The notes below the pieces were generated by a model that was not told the origin of the DNA, searched no databases, and was given only the letters and a program-made list of their open reading frames with translations. A stretch of DNA of 18,767 nucleotides, taken from positions 1 to 18,767 of the forward strand of contig CAMLCW010000059.1 in NCBI GenBank assembly GCA_946478645.1, written 5' to 3'. The position numbers and the translations under genes were made by a program. Shown here piece by piece: positions 1 to 6,634 of the stretch. This DNA is from an uncultured Variovorax sp. Its GTDB lineage: Bacteria > Pseudomonadota > Gammaproteobacteria > Burkholderiales > Burkholderiaceae. Numbering within the stretch: the stretch's first letter is position 1; each line of letters opens with the position of its first letter.

Positions 1-303
1 GATGACTGTGCGCAGCCGCTCATGGGCGGACTCGGCGCGACCATAGCGCTCCTTGAATTCGGGCATCGTGTCGATCGGCTCGCCAAAGTGAGATGCCCAA
101 AGTCGCTCGACCAGATGCTCAACTTCTACAGCGTCCGCGTTCCTGCTGTACATCTCATAGCCGCGCGGTCGTGGCTCCCATCGCTCCCATAGCGCCTTGG
201 TTAGCAAGTTCCATATCCCGGCTCTCAGCTCGTCGTCCAAGGTATCAATCTGCAGGGCCTTTTGCATGGGCTTGTGGCCCATGCGTTGGAGAAACGACAC
301 CAT
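1..303 (-). CDS. AbiJ-NTD4-like abortive-infection protein, N-terminal part (cut by window edge)
   Basis: An open frame runs from an ATG at 303 leftwards off the window without a stop; the nearest upstream in-frame stop is at 361-363. The 101 visible residues contain an N-terminal F-x-x-R-M-G-x-K-P motif, then Q-I-D-T-L-D-D-E-L-R, then I-W-N-L-L, and near residue 70 L-W-A-S-H-F-G-E-P-I-D-T-M-P. This order (RxGxKP, DDxLRxxxWN, LWxxxFxxPxDxxP) is what I know of the AbiJ N-terminal domain 4 (AbiJ-NTD4) family. Such domains usually precede a C-terminal HEPN-type effector in abortive-infection proteins; that part would lie beyond the left edge and cannot be checked. It follows the 498-1610 gene on the same strand after a 194-bp gap, so co-transcription is possible. 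Base composition is visibly less G/C-rich than in the core genes. The family call is from memory of its motifs. Confidence 0.75.
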   Translation of the reverse strand, partial: MVSFLQRMGHKPMQKALQIDTLDDELRAGIWNLLTKALWERWEPRPRGYEMYSRNADAVEVEHLVERLWASHFGEPIDTMPEFKERYGRAESAHERLRTVI

Positions 304-497
304 TGCTTGTCCCAAGTCTTGGAGGGGCTCATAAGGTACCACTTCGCCCTTGCCGTTCGATCACTTTCGCGCCAGACGGAGAAGCAAAGGACCTTCGCGT
401 TGGGGTTGAGCAACGAACAATAGTTCGACGGATTGCAGTATGCAAGGCCATTGGCGTTCCGCCTTCCGAGCTAGTCGAAGAGCGCGCGTAGCCCAAG

Positions 498-1610
498 TTA
501 GCTTCCGCCTGAAAGCGTGGTTTCTCCGACGATGTCTGCGTCCGTCAACACGATATCGTGAGCAGGCACTGGCGATGAAGGCAGCATTTTCTGAGCGAGC
601 CCTACTAGGCGATCAAACGTCACGGCGAGGTAGCTGAGCGCATCTGGCTCAACGACCTTGTTGGGTGGCTCATCCGTGAGCGAATTGATAAGTTCTGCGA
701 AGGTCTCGTGCAGCGGACCGGCCGACCTCTTTCGAGAAAGATTCGCCGCGTCAGCCGGGAGTGGGTAGTAGATCGTCGGCACCGTGGTGCCATCGCTCAA
801 GACCTCGTTGTCCAACACCGCGAACGACACTCCCACTACGTCCTGCAACGGCGCCCCGTGCGTGAAGAGATTCCGATACGCCGAGAACAAAGACAACCAA
901 CCGCGGTTGTCTTCATCCGACGCATCGAGCAACTCGCCTTGTAACGGGTTCGATACGTCACGCTTTTTCAGGTTTCCAACAAGGCCGCGCATTGCAGAAA
1001 TGCCCGTGAGGCCAAACACGAACCGTGCAGCAAACTCTGCCAACGTATCTCGTAAGACCGCCAGTTCCCAGAACATGGCATGAATCGCAAGGTACACAGC
1101 TGGTGAGTTCGTATCTTTGAAGCGGGAAGGGGTCTTTGCTGGCAGCGCTCGAACTTGGCTGCGAAGCTGGACCGCATAAGCGCTGCACAAGTGCTGTAAC
1201 CTTGTCTGGCCGGAGCTCAGTCCCGAGGCAATTCGTGCAGCGACATCGGACAGCAACATCATGTCCTTCTGGCCAGCGTGGAACGCAATTCGTCGCCAGT
1301 TCTGTTGCGCATCTCTGGCCCGCCAATCGCCTTCAGCCGACTGGGCGAGAAACTCCGGAGACGCCAATCCCGACGCCTCATCAGCAGTCGTTATGAATGT
1401 CATGCCAATGACGACATACCCAAAATGACGCAACGCGCCCAAAAGCTCCGGGTAGGCGCGCAAGTTGAACTGGCCGAGCACAACACGACTACCCGCGCCC
1501 GCAAATATCTTCACAAGCGGGCCGGGCTGACTGATCGCGACGAGCCCGCCACTAAGCCAAGCGATTCGCGTGACTTGATGCCACAACGAACTATTCGAGT
1601 CATGATCCAT
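498..1610 (-). CDS. hypothetical protein, 370 aa, with HEPN-like R-x4-H motif
   Basis: I do not recognise a named family. The ATG at 1610 is preferred because GGAGG lies 10 nt upstream (1621-1625 on the plus strand); a GTG at 1646 would add 12 residues. The C-terminal two thirds looks helical, with a helix around residues 170-198 rich in F, W, L and A. It is followed by A-Y-R-N-L-F-T-H-G-A-P, giving R246-N-x3-H251. R-N-x(2-5)-H is the catalytic signature of HEPN ribonucleases and toxins, and the preceding hydrophobic helix fits a HEPN bundle. No transmembrane segment or signal peptide is obvious beyond moderately hydrophobic stretches near the N-terminus. It lies directly downstream of a degenerate copy of the tRNA-Ser 3' flank and upstream of an AbiJ-NTD4-like gene on the same strand. 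A defence or toxin role is inference; the reality of the gene is well supported by length and reading frame. Confidence 0.7.
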   Translation of the reverse strand: MDHDSNSSLWHQVTRIAWLSGGLVAISQPGPLVKIFAGAGSRVVLGQFNLRAYPELLGALRHFGYVVIGMTFITTADEASGLASPEFLAQSAEGDWRARDAQQNWRRIAFHAGQKDMMLLSDVAARIASGLSSGQTRLQHLCSAYAVQLRSQVRALPAKTPSRFKDTNSPAVYLAIHAMFWELAVLRDTLAEFAARFVFGLTGISAMRGLVGNLKKRDVSNPLQGELLDASDEDNRGWLSLFSAYRNLFTHGAPLQDVVGVSFAVLDNEVLSDGTTVPTIYYPLPADAANLSRKRSAGPLHETFAELINSLTDEPPNKVVEPDALSYLAVTFDRLVGLAQKMLPSSPVPAHDIVLTDADIVGETTLSGGS

Positions 1611-1676
1611 GAGCGTAATGCCTCCAAGCCAAACTGTGCCTGACACAGGGTCCAGAAGGGCTCAGACAATATCACC

Positions 1677-1757
1677 CAGTCGCACTGCCGGCGGATGGGT
1701 AAGGATATCGAACTGGGCGAGCACCGATGAGAAACATCGATGACTGGAGAGAGTCTG
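1677..1757 (+). repeat. degenerate direct repeat of tRNA-Ser 3' flank, copy A
   Basis: This stretch aligns to 2808-2901. Shared blocks include CAGTCGCACTGCCG, CGGATGGGTAAGGATA, CGAACTG and AACATCGAT, ending in a GGAGAGAGT segment that resembles the last bases of tRNA-Ser (GGCGGAGAGTGT). Copy A lacks about 12 bp (an extra GACGTGGATGGG-like unit) found in the copy next to the tRNA. It looks like a decayed attachment-site duplication left by an integration. Confidence 0.65.
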
Positions 1758-2000
1758 ACCATCAGGCGCATACCGGCATGACGCCTCATGCAGACGCACT
1801 GGCGGCCAATCCGTCGATGAGCGTCACGCACTCTCTACCTTCAGCAAGGGTCACAAAGTCTCATCCAATCGCACGATTCCACATGGGTACGCGGATGGGG
1901 GCATCCACCGGGCACAAAATCGACCGACCATCGGGCGAATCACTTCGAAACAAAAAGCCTCAGTAGATAAAAGGCATGCGCCAGAGATCGTCCCCATCCT
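1758..2000. other. gene-poor spacer in the island
   Basis: With copy A, the interval 1647-2000 is about 350 bp without a convincing gene. A plus-strand frame of 79 codons (1727-1966) exists but starts inside the repeat, has no ribosome site and reads as low-complexity basic/polar sequence. Apart from repeats A and C I see no hairpin, promoter or RNA gene here. Confidence 0.5.
1859..1900 (+). repeat. possible third degenerate copy of the tRNA-flank repeat (C)
   Basis: The block TCGCAC followed by ATGGGTACGCGGATGGGG resembles TCGCAC...GATGGGGACGTGGATGGG at 2811-2842, with 15 of 18 bases equal in the second block. Similarity fades on both sides, so this may be a fragment or chance resemblance. 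Confidence 0.3.
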
Positions 2001-2705
2001 CTAAGCCCCCGGCGTCTTCCATGTGGAGACCGCTTGTGCTACGGCAGCCACAGCCGAAACTAAGGCCAGCAAGACCAGGATTACCTGGAGGCGAAAATTG
2101 TCCCCATGCCTTCGGAGCTCATCCTCGTAATTGTTCATCGCGGCAAGTGCCCTTGGAAGCACTGAGTACGTCCCATCTCTATGTGATAGCAGTTGCTCAT
2201 CAACCAGCGAATCCAATAGCAGGCCGTAATAGTCGACCTGTTGCCTGAATTGGGGGTGTCGAACGGCTCGCGCTCCATTCAATTCCCCAACCAGCCCAAT
2301 TGTGGTGAAGCGGGTGCGGCGGTCTTCACATGTTCGGCCGACCAACTCTTTGAGCAGGGCGTAACGCTCTCGCACAATCAAGGGCTTGCGGTTGTAGAGC
2401 CGTTGCTTGATCGCCTCAACCCAAATTTGGAAACGATAGTAGCCCGTGAGGCTAGCAAGCTCAAACGTGATGGGATTCCGAGAACGAAACTCGTGCAGAC
2501 CCAGATAGAAGCGGATGTCGACATTTATGCCGTCCAAGTCTCGAACCTGTAGCGCCTGTGGAGTGGCGTACGTGCTCCCATCATGCTGCCTTAGCTTGAC
2601 CGTATTGCCCTCAACTGCGTCGAGCATCAGGTCGCCAGCATCCGCGTCTCCGCGGAACAAATGCACCTCATAGTAGTCGCGCTGCAAAGCGCGAGGCGCT
2701 GTCAT
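2001..2705 (-). CDS. hypothetical protein, 234 aa, C-terminal membrane anchor
   Basis: Unrecognised protein. The ORF stays open upstream through the tRNA-Ser gene, so the start must be chosen: ATG at 2705 is used here, and a GTG at 2792 would add a basic N-terminal stretch of 29 residues; neither has a clear ribosome site. The first ~75 residues are mixed alpha/beta. Residues about 150-195 include a helix followed by D-E-Q-L-L-S-H-R-D-G-T-Y-S-V, a pattern like the recognition helix and wing of a winged-helix fold. The last ~30 residues hold one hydrophobic helix rich in L, V and A (about 207-228) followed by a short tail, predicting a tail-anchored inner-membrane protein facing the cytoplasm. 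It is the first gene downstream of the tRNA-Ser 3' end, between two degenerate repeats of the tRNA flank, and so is probably cargo of an integrated element. Function unknown. Confidence 0.6.
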   Translation of the reverse strand: MTAPRALQRDYYEVHLFRGDADAGDLMLDAVEGNTVKLRQHDGSTYATPQALQVRDLDGINVDIRFYLGLHEFRSRNPITFELASLTGYYRFQIWVEAIKQRLYNRKPLIVRERYALLKELVGRTCEDRRTRFTTIGLVGELNGARAVRHPQFRQQVDYYGLLLDSLVDEQLLSHRDGTYSVLPRALAAMNNYEDELRRHGDNFRLQVILVLLALVSAVAAVAQAVSTWKTPGA

Positions 2706-2807
2706 CGGGATTCGGTCAGGAGCCACCTTCCTGGCCGCCCGACTGAGCGCCCGCCTGAGAAAAAATCTCCTAATTCGTGTGATCGCGTTCACGTGGATAG
2801 GCTCACG

Positions 2808-2887
2808 CAGTCGCACTGCCGACGGATGGGGACGTGGATGGGTAAGGATACCGAACTGCCCGAGCGTCGATAAGGAACATCGATTGC
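2808..2887 (+). repeat. tRNA-Ser 3' flank, copy B of the direct repeat
   Basis: This is the copy adjoining the intact tRNA-Ser. It is the counterpart of 1677-1757 and continues into the first dozen bases of the tRNA (to about 2900). It carries an internal near-duplication (CGGATGGGGACG followed by TGGATGGGTAAG). Confidence 0.65.
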
Positions 2888-2975
2888 TGGCGGAGAGTGT
2901 GAGATTCGAACTCACGGACGCTTTCGCGTCGGCAGTTTTCAAGACTGCTGGTTTAAACCACTCACCCAACTCTCC
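2888..2975 (-). tRNA. tRNA-Ser (anticodon UGA)
   Basis: Read on the minus strand, the 88-nt gene begins GGAGAGT and ends ACTCTCC-G-CCA, giving a perfect 7-bp acceptor stem, a G discriminator and an encoded CCA. The anticodon loop is CTTGAAA (UGA). A long variable arm with stem GCCGACGC...GCGTC follows, as expected for serine tRNA, and the T loop is GTTCGAATC. It lies about 33 nt after the hemW stop on the same strand and could be co-transcribed. Its 3' end is the apparent integration site of the left-hand island. Confidence 0.97.
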
Positions 2976-2978
2976 GAA

Positions 2979-3000
2979 GCCCGCGATTTTACCCGCGGGC
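2979..3000 (-). terminator. G/C-rich hairpin between hemW and tRNA-Ser
   Basis: GCCCGCG (2979-2985) and CGCGGGC (2994-3000) form a perfect 7-bp stem around an 8-nt A/T-rich loop. It lies just after the hemW stop on the minus strand. There is no U-tract, so it may be an attenuator, a processing site or an mRNA-stabilising hairpin rather than a full terminator. Confidence 0.4.
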
Positions 3001-3008
3001 AAGGTCCG

Positions 3009-4280
3009 TCATCCTTCGGGCAGAAACAACGACTGCAGGTCGCTCAGAAAATCCAGCCCGCGCTCGGTGGGCCACACGCGGGTCAGGTCGCGCGCAACCA
3101 GGCCCTTGCGTTCGGCTTCTTCCAGCCCTTTCTGGATGCTCGTCATCGCAAGCCCGGTGCGCTCGCTGAACTGCGGCAGCGTGAAGCCCTCCTTCAGCCG
3201 CAGCGCGTTGAGCATGAACTCGAACGGCAGGTCGGCCAGCCCGACTTCGTCGCTCTGCGACACGGCCGCGCCAGCGCGGGCGTTCTCCATGTAGAGGCGC
3301 GGCTCGCGAAAGCGCACCTGGCGCACGATGCGGTGCGCGAAGCTAAGCTTGCTGTGCGCGCCGGCGCCGATGCCGAGGTAGTCGCCGAACTGCCAGTAGT
3401 TGAGGTTGTGCGCGCACACGTGGCCGCTTTTCGCATAGGCCGACACCTCGTAGCGCTGCAGGCCCACCGCGGCGGTGCGCTCGGTGATGCGGTCGAGCAT
3501 GGCGTAGGCGATGTCGTCCTCGGGCAGCGCCGGCGGGAACTTGGCGAACCAGGTGTTGGGCTCGATGGTGAGGTGGTAGACCGACAGGTGCGGCGGCGCG
3601 AGCGCGAGCGCCTGCGACAGGTCGGTGTCGAGCCCTTCGAGGGTCTGGCCCGGCAGCGCGTACATCAGGTCGAGGTTGAAGGTGTCGAAGGCGCTCGCGG
3701 CTTCTTCGGCGGCAGCGATGGCCTGCGCGCGGTCGTGCACGCGGCCGAGCGCCTTCAAGTGCTCGTCGTTGAAGCTCTGCACGCCCACCGACAGCCGCGT
3801 GACGCCAGCGGCGCGGTAGGCGCGAAAGCGGTTGCGCTCGAAGGTGCCGGGGTTGGCCTCGAGCGTGATCTCGCAGTCGGGCGCGAGCTTGAGGCGGGCG
3901 CGCACGTCGCCGAGCATGCGGTCGATGGCCTGCGGCGAGAACAGGCTCGGGGTTCCGCCGCCGATGAAGATGGTGTGGACGGTGCGGCCCCAGATGAGCG
4001 GCAGCGCGGCGTCGAGGTCGGCCACGAGCGCATCGATGTAGGCGGCTTCGGGAATGCCGTCGATCTCGGCCGCGCTCGCGGCGCGCCACTCGTGCGAGTT
4101 GAAGTCGCAGTACGGGCACTTGCGCAGGCACCAGGGCAGATGGATGTAGAGCGACAGTGGCGGCAGCGCGGCGAGCTGCAGCGGGCCGGGCCGCATCCAG
4201 TGCAACACGTCGTTGGCCTGCGGCGCGCCGGCCTGCGGCACGGGCTGGATCGGAACCACGGTGGAAGCTGACGAAACCAT
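3009..4280 (-). CDS. hemW: radical SAM heme chaperone HemW
   Basis: The protein has 423 residues. The radical SAM motif C51-x3-C55-x2-C58 sits in the context LPWCLRKCPYCDFNS, which binds the 4Fe-4S cluster and S-adenosylmethionine. GGGTPSLF at 107-114 is the conserved glycine motif, and a SVGVQSFND block follows. The C-terminal ~70 residues (E-G-F-T-L-P-Q-F onwards) match the HemN_C domain. HemW, formerly taken for an oxygen-independent coproporphyrinogen oxidase, binds heme and delivers it to target proteins; the short length and DFNSH context after the cluster favour HemW over HemN. The start ATG at 4280 gives a non-conserved 40-residue leader, so a later start is possible. It is the last protein gene of a minus-strand run, 11 nt after rdgB, matching the common rph-rdgB-hemW order of betaproteobacteria. 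Confidence 0.95.
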   Translation of the reverse strand: MVSSASTVVPIQPVPQAGAPQANDVLHWMRPGPLQLAALPPLSLYIHLPWCLRKCPYCDFNSHEWRAASAAEIDGIPEAAYIDALVADLDAALPLIWGRTVHTIFIGGGTPSLFSPQAIDRMLGDVRARLKLAPDCEITLEANPGTFERNRFRAYRAAGVTRLSVGVQSFNDEHLKALGRVHDRAQAIAAAEEAASAFDTFNLDLMYALPGQTLEGLDTDLSQALALAPPHLSVYHLTIEPNTWFAKFPPALPEDDIAYAMLDRITERTAAVGLQRYEVSAYAKSGHVCAHNLNYWQFGDYLGIGAGAHSKLSFAHRIVRQVRFREPRLYMENARAGAAVSQSDEVGLADLPFEFMLNALRLKEGFTLPQFSERTGLAMTSIQKGLEEAERKGLVARDLTRVWPTERGLDFLSDLQSLFLPEG

Positions 4281-4291
4281 CGGTCGCCCGG

Positions 4292-4891
4292 TCAGAACCA
4301 GCGCTCGCGCATCAGCGCCAGCATGGTCTGGGCCGCCTGGCCGCGGTGGCTGTGCGCGTTCTTCACCTCGGGCGGCAGCTGCGCGAAGGTCTTGCCGAAG
4401 CTCGGCAGGTACATGACGGGATCGAAGCCGAAACCGTTGTCGCCGATCGGCGCCTTGGTGATCTCGCCGACGACGCGGCCGACGGCAATGAGCGGCTCGG
4501 GATCGTCGTGGCCGCGCAGCGCGACCAGCGTGCTGACGAGCGCCGCGCGGCGGTTGACGACGCCGTCGAGCTGTTCGAGCAGCGCCTTGACGTTGTTGGC
4601 GTCGCCCTTGGCATAGCCGAATTGCGTGGCATAGAACGCGGTGTCGACGCCCGGCAGCCCGCCGAAGGCATCGACGCAGAGCCCGGCATCGTCGGCGATG
4701 GCCGGCAAGCCCGTGGCGGCGCTGGCATGGCGGGCCTTGGCCAGGGCGTTTTCGACGAAGGTGCGGAACGGCTCCTCGGCCTCGCCCACGCCGAGCGCCG
4801 ACTGCGGCACGAGCGTGACGGCCAACTCGGCCAGCAGCTGCTGGAGCTCGGCCAGCTTGCCGGCGTTGTTGGACGCGAGGACCAGCTTCAT
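4292..4891 (-). CDS. rdgB: XTP/dITP diphosphatase (non-canonical purine NTP pyrophosphatase)
   Basis: The 199-residue product removes ITP, dITP and XTP from the nucleotide pool by hydrolysis to the monophosphate and pyrophosphate, preventing their incorporation. Family motifs are all present: SNNAGK at 7-12, TFVENALAKARHA, the catalytic DDAGL, the substrate loop GLPGV, GDNGFGFDP and the C-terminal SHRGQAA. The length equals the usual ~197-200 of the RdgB/HAM1 family. The frame is open far upstream into rph, but M-K-L-V-L-A-S-N-N is the family N-terminus and its ATG lies 2 nt after the rph stop, implying translational coupling. hemW follows 11 nt downstream. Confidence 0.97.
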   Translation of the reverse strand: MKLVLASNNAGKLAELQQLLAELAVTLVPQSALGVGEAEEPFRTFVENALAKARHASAATGLPAIADDAGLCVDAFGGLPGVDTAFYATQFGYAKGDANNVKALLEQLDGVVNRRAALVSTLVALRGHDDPEPLIAVGRVVGEITKAPIGDNGFGFDPVMYLPSFGKTFAQLPPEVKNAHSHRGQAAQTMLALMRERWF

Positions 4892-4893
4892 GG

Positions 4894-5637
4894 TCACGAC
4901 TTCGACGACGAAGGCTGCAGCGCCTGCTGCTGCATTGCGATCAGCTCGCCGATGCCCTTCTCGGCCAGGCCGAGCAGGATGTTCATCTCGTCGCGCGAGA
5001 AGGCGGCGCCCTCGGCGGTGCCCTGCACTTCGACGAAGTGGCCGGCGCCGGTCATGACGACGTTCATGTCGGTGTCGCAGGCCGAGTCTTCGGTGTATTC
5101 GAGGTCGAGCAGCGGCGTGCCGGCGACGATGCCGACCGAGATGGCGGCCACATGGCCGCGGATCGGCGAAGCGGCCAGCGTGCCGGCCGCGAGCAGCTTG
5201 TTGACGGCGTCCTGCGCCGCGACGAAGGCGCCGGTGATCGCCGCGGTGCGCGTGCCGCCGTCGGCCTGGAGCACGTCGCAGTCGAGGTGGATGGTGCGCT
5301 CGCCGAGGGCAGCCAGGTCGAACACGGCACGCATCGAGCGGCCGATGAGGCGCTGGATCTCCTGCGTGCGGCCGCTCTGTTTGCCGCGCGCGGCCTCGCG
5401 GTCGCTGCGCGTGTGGGTGGCGCGCGGCAGCATGCCGTACTCGGCCGTGACCCAGCCTTCGCCGCTGCCGCGCTTGTGCGGCGGCACGCGCTCTTCGACC
5501 GAAGCGGTGCACAGCACGCGCGTCTGGCCGAACTCGATCAGCACCGAGCCTTCGGCATGGATGGTGAAACCGCGGGTGATGCGCACCGGGCGCAGTTGGT
5601 CGGCGGCACGGCCGCCGCTTCGTGTGAAAGCAGTCAT
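4894..5637 (-). CDS. rph: ribonuclease PH
   Basis: The 247-residue product is a phosphorolytic 3'-5' exoribonuclease that trims tRNA 3' ends and takes part in rRNA turnover. The first conserved block ([22 protein letters not shown]) is followed by the phosphate- and RNA-binding stretch with [20 protein letters not shown] (about residues 80-100), then [17 protein letters not shown] and [13 protein letters not shown], all typical of RNase PH. The frame extends upstream to 5772, but [10 protein letters not shown] is the expected N-terminus. There is an 85-bp gap to the phosphatase gene upstream and a 2-nt gap to rdgB downstream. The residues required for activity appear intact, unlike the frameshifted rph of E. 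coli K-12. Confidence 0.96.
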   Translation of the reverse strand: MTAFTRSGGRAADQLRPVRITRGFTIHAEGSVLIEFGQTRVLCTASVEERVPPHKRGSGEGWVTAEYGMLPRATHTRSDREAARGKQSGRTQEIQRLIGRSMRAVFDLAALGERTIHLDCDVLQADGGTRTAAITGAFVAAQDAVNKLLAAGTLAASPIRGHVAAISVGIVAGTPLLDLEYTEDSACDTDMNVVMTGAGHFVEVQGTAEGAAFSRDEMNILLGLAEKGIGELIAMQQQALQPSSSKS

Positions 5638-5722
5638 GGGTAGGAGATGCGTCAGTAGATAAAAGAGGGATGGAAGGCCGGCGCCCGGAAGCGATGGCCG
5701 CGGCGCGTGCACGGTGCCGCGC

Positions 5723-6634
5723 TCAGGTCTTCTTTGCAGCAGAGCGGCGGATGGCCTCGTTGATTTCGGCAATCGAACGCTCGATGGCGTCCTCGTCGAG
5801 GTCGTCGAGCTCGCCGTCGGCGGGCATGCCGGCCTGGATGGTGGAGGCGAACACGCCGTCGCTGATCGAATCGGTGGAGACGGCGCGCTCCTCGCCCGCC
5901 GTCTTGTCGGGCATTTCCCATTCGAGCGCGATCAGCGTGACGTTGTCGCTGTGGGCGCCGCCCTTGCGCAACGCCATCTCGGCCAGGTCGGGCGCCGCAT
6001 CGGACACCGGCTTGTCGGACGACAGCGTGTGCACGATGACGGCATCGTCGAGCACGCCCCAGACGCCATCCGAGCACAGCATGATGCGGTCGCCGCGCTG
6101 CAGCGGCAGCGGCGCCGAGATGTCGAACAGCGGCGTGGTGGGCGAGCCCAGGCAGGTGAGCAGCAGGTTGCGGTTGACCGGCGCGTCGCGAGCGCCGCCG
6201 GCGCGCGGGCGCTCCGCCTGCGAATGGTCGCGCGTGCGCGTGAGCAGGCGGCCGTCGCGCACCACGTACAGGCGCGAGTCGCCGCAGTGCATCCAGATGG
6301 CGCTCGAGTTCTGCAGCAGCGCCGCCACCACGGTGGTGCGCGGCGTGTCGAGCATGGCCTTGTGGCTGGCGTAGCGCATGATCTGCTGATGCGCCGTCAT
6401 GGCCGATTCGGCGAGGAACGCCTTCGGGTCCTTGACCACGGGCCGGGCTTCGCGCTGGTAGAGCGCAGCGATGGTCTGCAGCGCGAGCTGCGCCGCGACC
6501 TCGCCTTCGGGATGGCCGCCCATGCCGTCGGCCAGCACGAAGAGCCCCGACTCGCGCGTGTAGCAGTAGCCCATGCGGTCTTCGTTCTTGAGCCGGCCGC
6601 CCTTGCGGCTGACCTGGAATACCGAGAATTTCAT
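5723..6634 (-). CDS. PP2C-family serine/threonine protein phosphatase
   Basis: The product has 303 residues. Metal-binding and catalytic motifs of PPM/PP2C phosphatases occur in order: K-N-E-D at 16-19, V-L-A-D-G-M-G-G-H at 33-41, [20 protein letters not shown] and S-D-N-V-T. This predicts a soluble Mn/Mg-dependent phosphatase that removes phosphate from Ser/Thr. About 55 C-terminal residues after the catalytic domain are acidic (D-D-L-D-E-D) with a basic end, possibly a partner-binding tail. The start overlaps the stop of the upstream kinase by 4 nt (ATGA), so the two are translated as a pair; the obvious partner is the kinase, which it probably dephosphorylates. No membrane segment is seen. 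Confidence 0.93.
   Translation of the reverse strand: MKFSVFQVSRKGGRLKNEDRMGYCYTRESGLFVLADGMGGHPEGEVAAQLALQTIAALYQREARPVVKDPKAFLAESAMTAHQQIMRYASHKAMLDTPRTTVVAALLQNSSAIWMHCGDSRLYVVRDGRLLTRTRDHSQAERPRAGGARDAPVNRNLLLTCLGSPTTPLFDISAPLPLQRGDRIMLCSDGVWGVLDDAVIVHTLSSDKPVSDAAPDLAEMALRKGGAHSDNVTLIALEWEMPDKTAGEERAVSTDSISDGVFASTIQAGMPADGELDDLDEDAIERSIAEINEAIRRSAAKKT

Larger units (their letters stand above)
1..2887. mobile_element. accessory island at the 3' end of tRNA-Ser(UGA), partial
   Basis: The stretch from the tRNA-Ser 3' end to the left edge has no core genes, is visibly less G/C-rich than the region to the right, and contains an AbiJ-NTD4-like gene, a HEPN-motif protein and a membrane-anchored hypothetical. 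Degenerate direct repeats of the tRNA 3' end occur inside it. tRNA 3' ends are classical integration sites. No integrase is visible in the window, so the element type is unknown and its left end is outside. Confidence 0.5.

Noticed and set aside
93..491. Plus-strand frame of 132 codons
   Set aside because: It overlaps the AbiJ-like gene antisense and has no ribosome site or recognisable pattern.
2706..3002. N-terminal extension of the 234-aa protein through tRNA-Ser
   Set aside because: The extension is a translation of the tRNA gene itself, so the real start must lie downstream.
3333..4271. Long plus-strand frames opposite hemW, and 4157-5662 opposite rdgB and rph
   Set aside because: Antisense shadows caused by G/C-rich third positions; the minus-strand genes carry all the conserved motifs.
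1963..5666. Shared 14-mer TCAGTAGATAAAAG near 1963 and 5651
   Set aside because: No extended similarity around the two copies; one such match is expected by chance in a window of this size.
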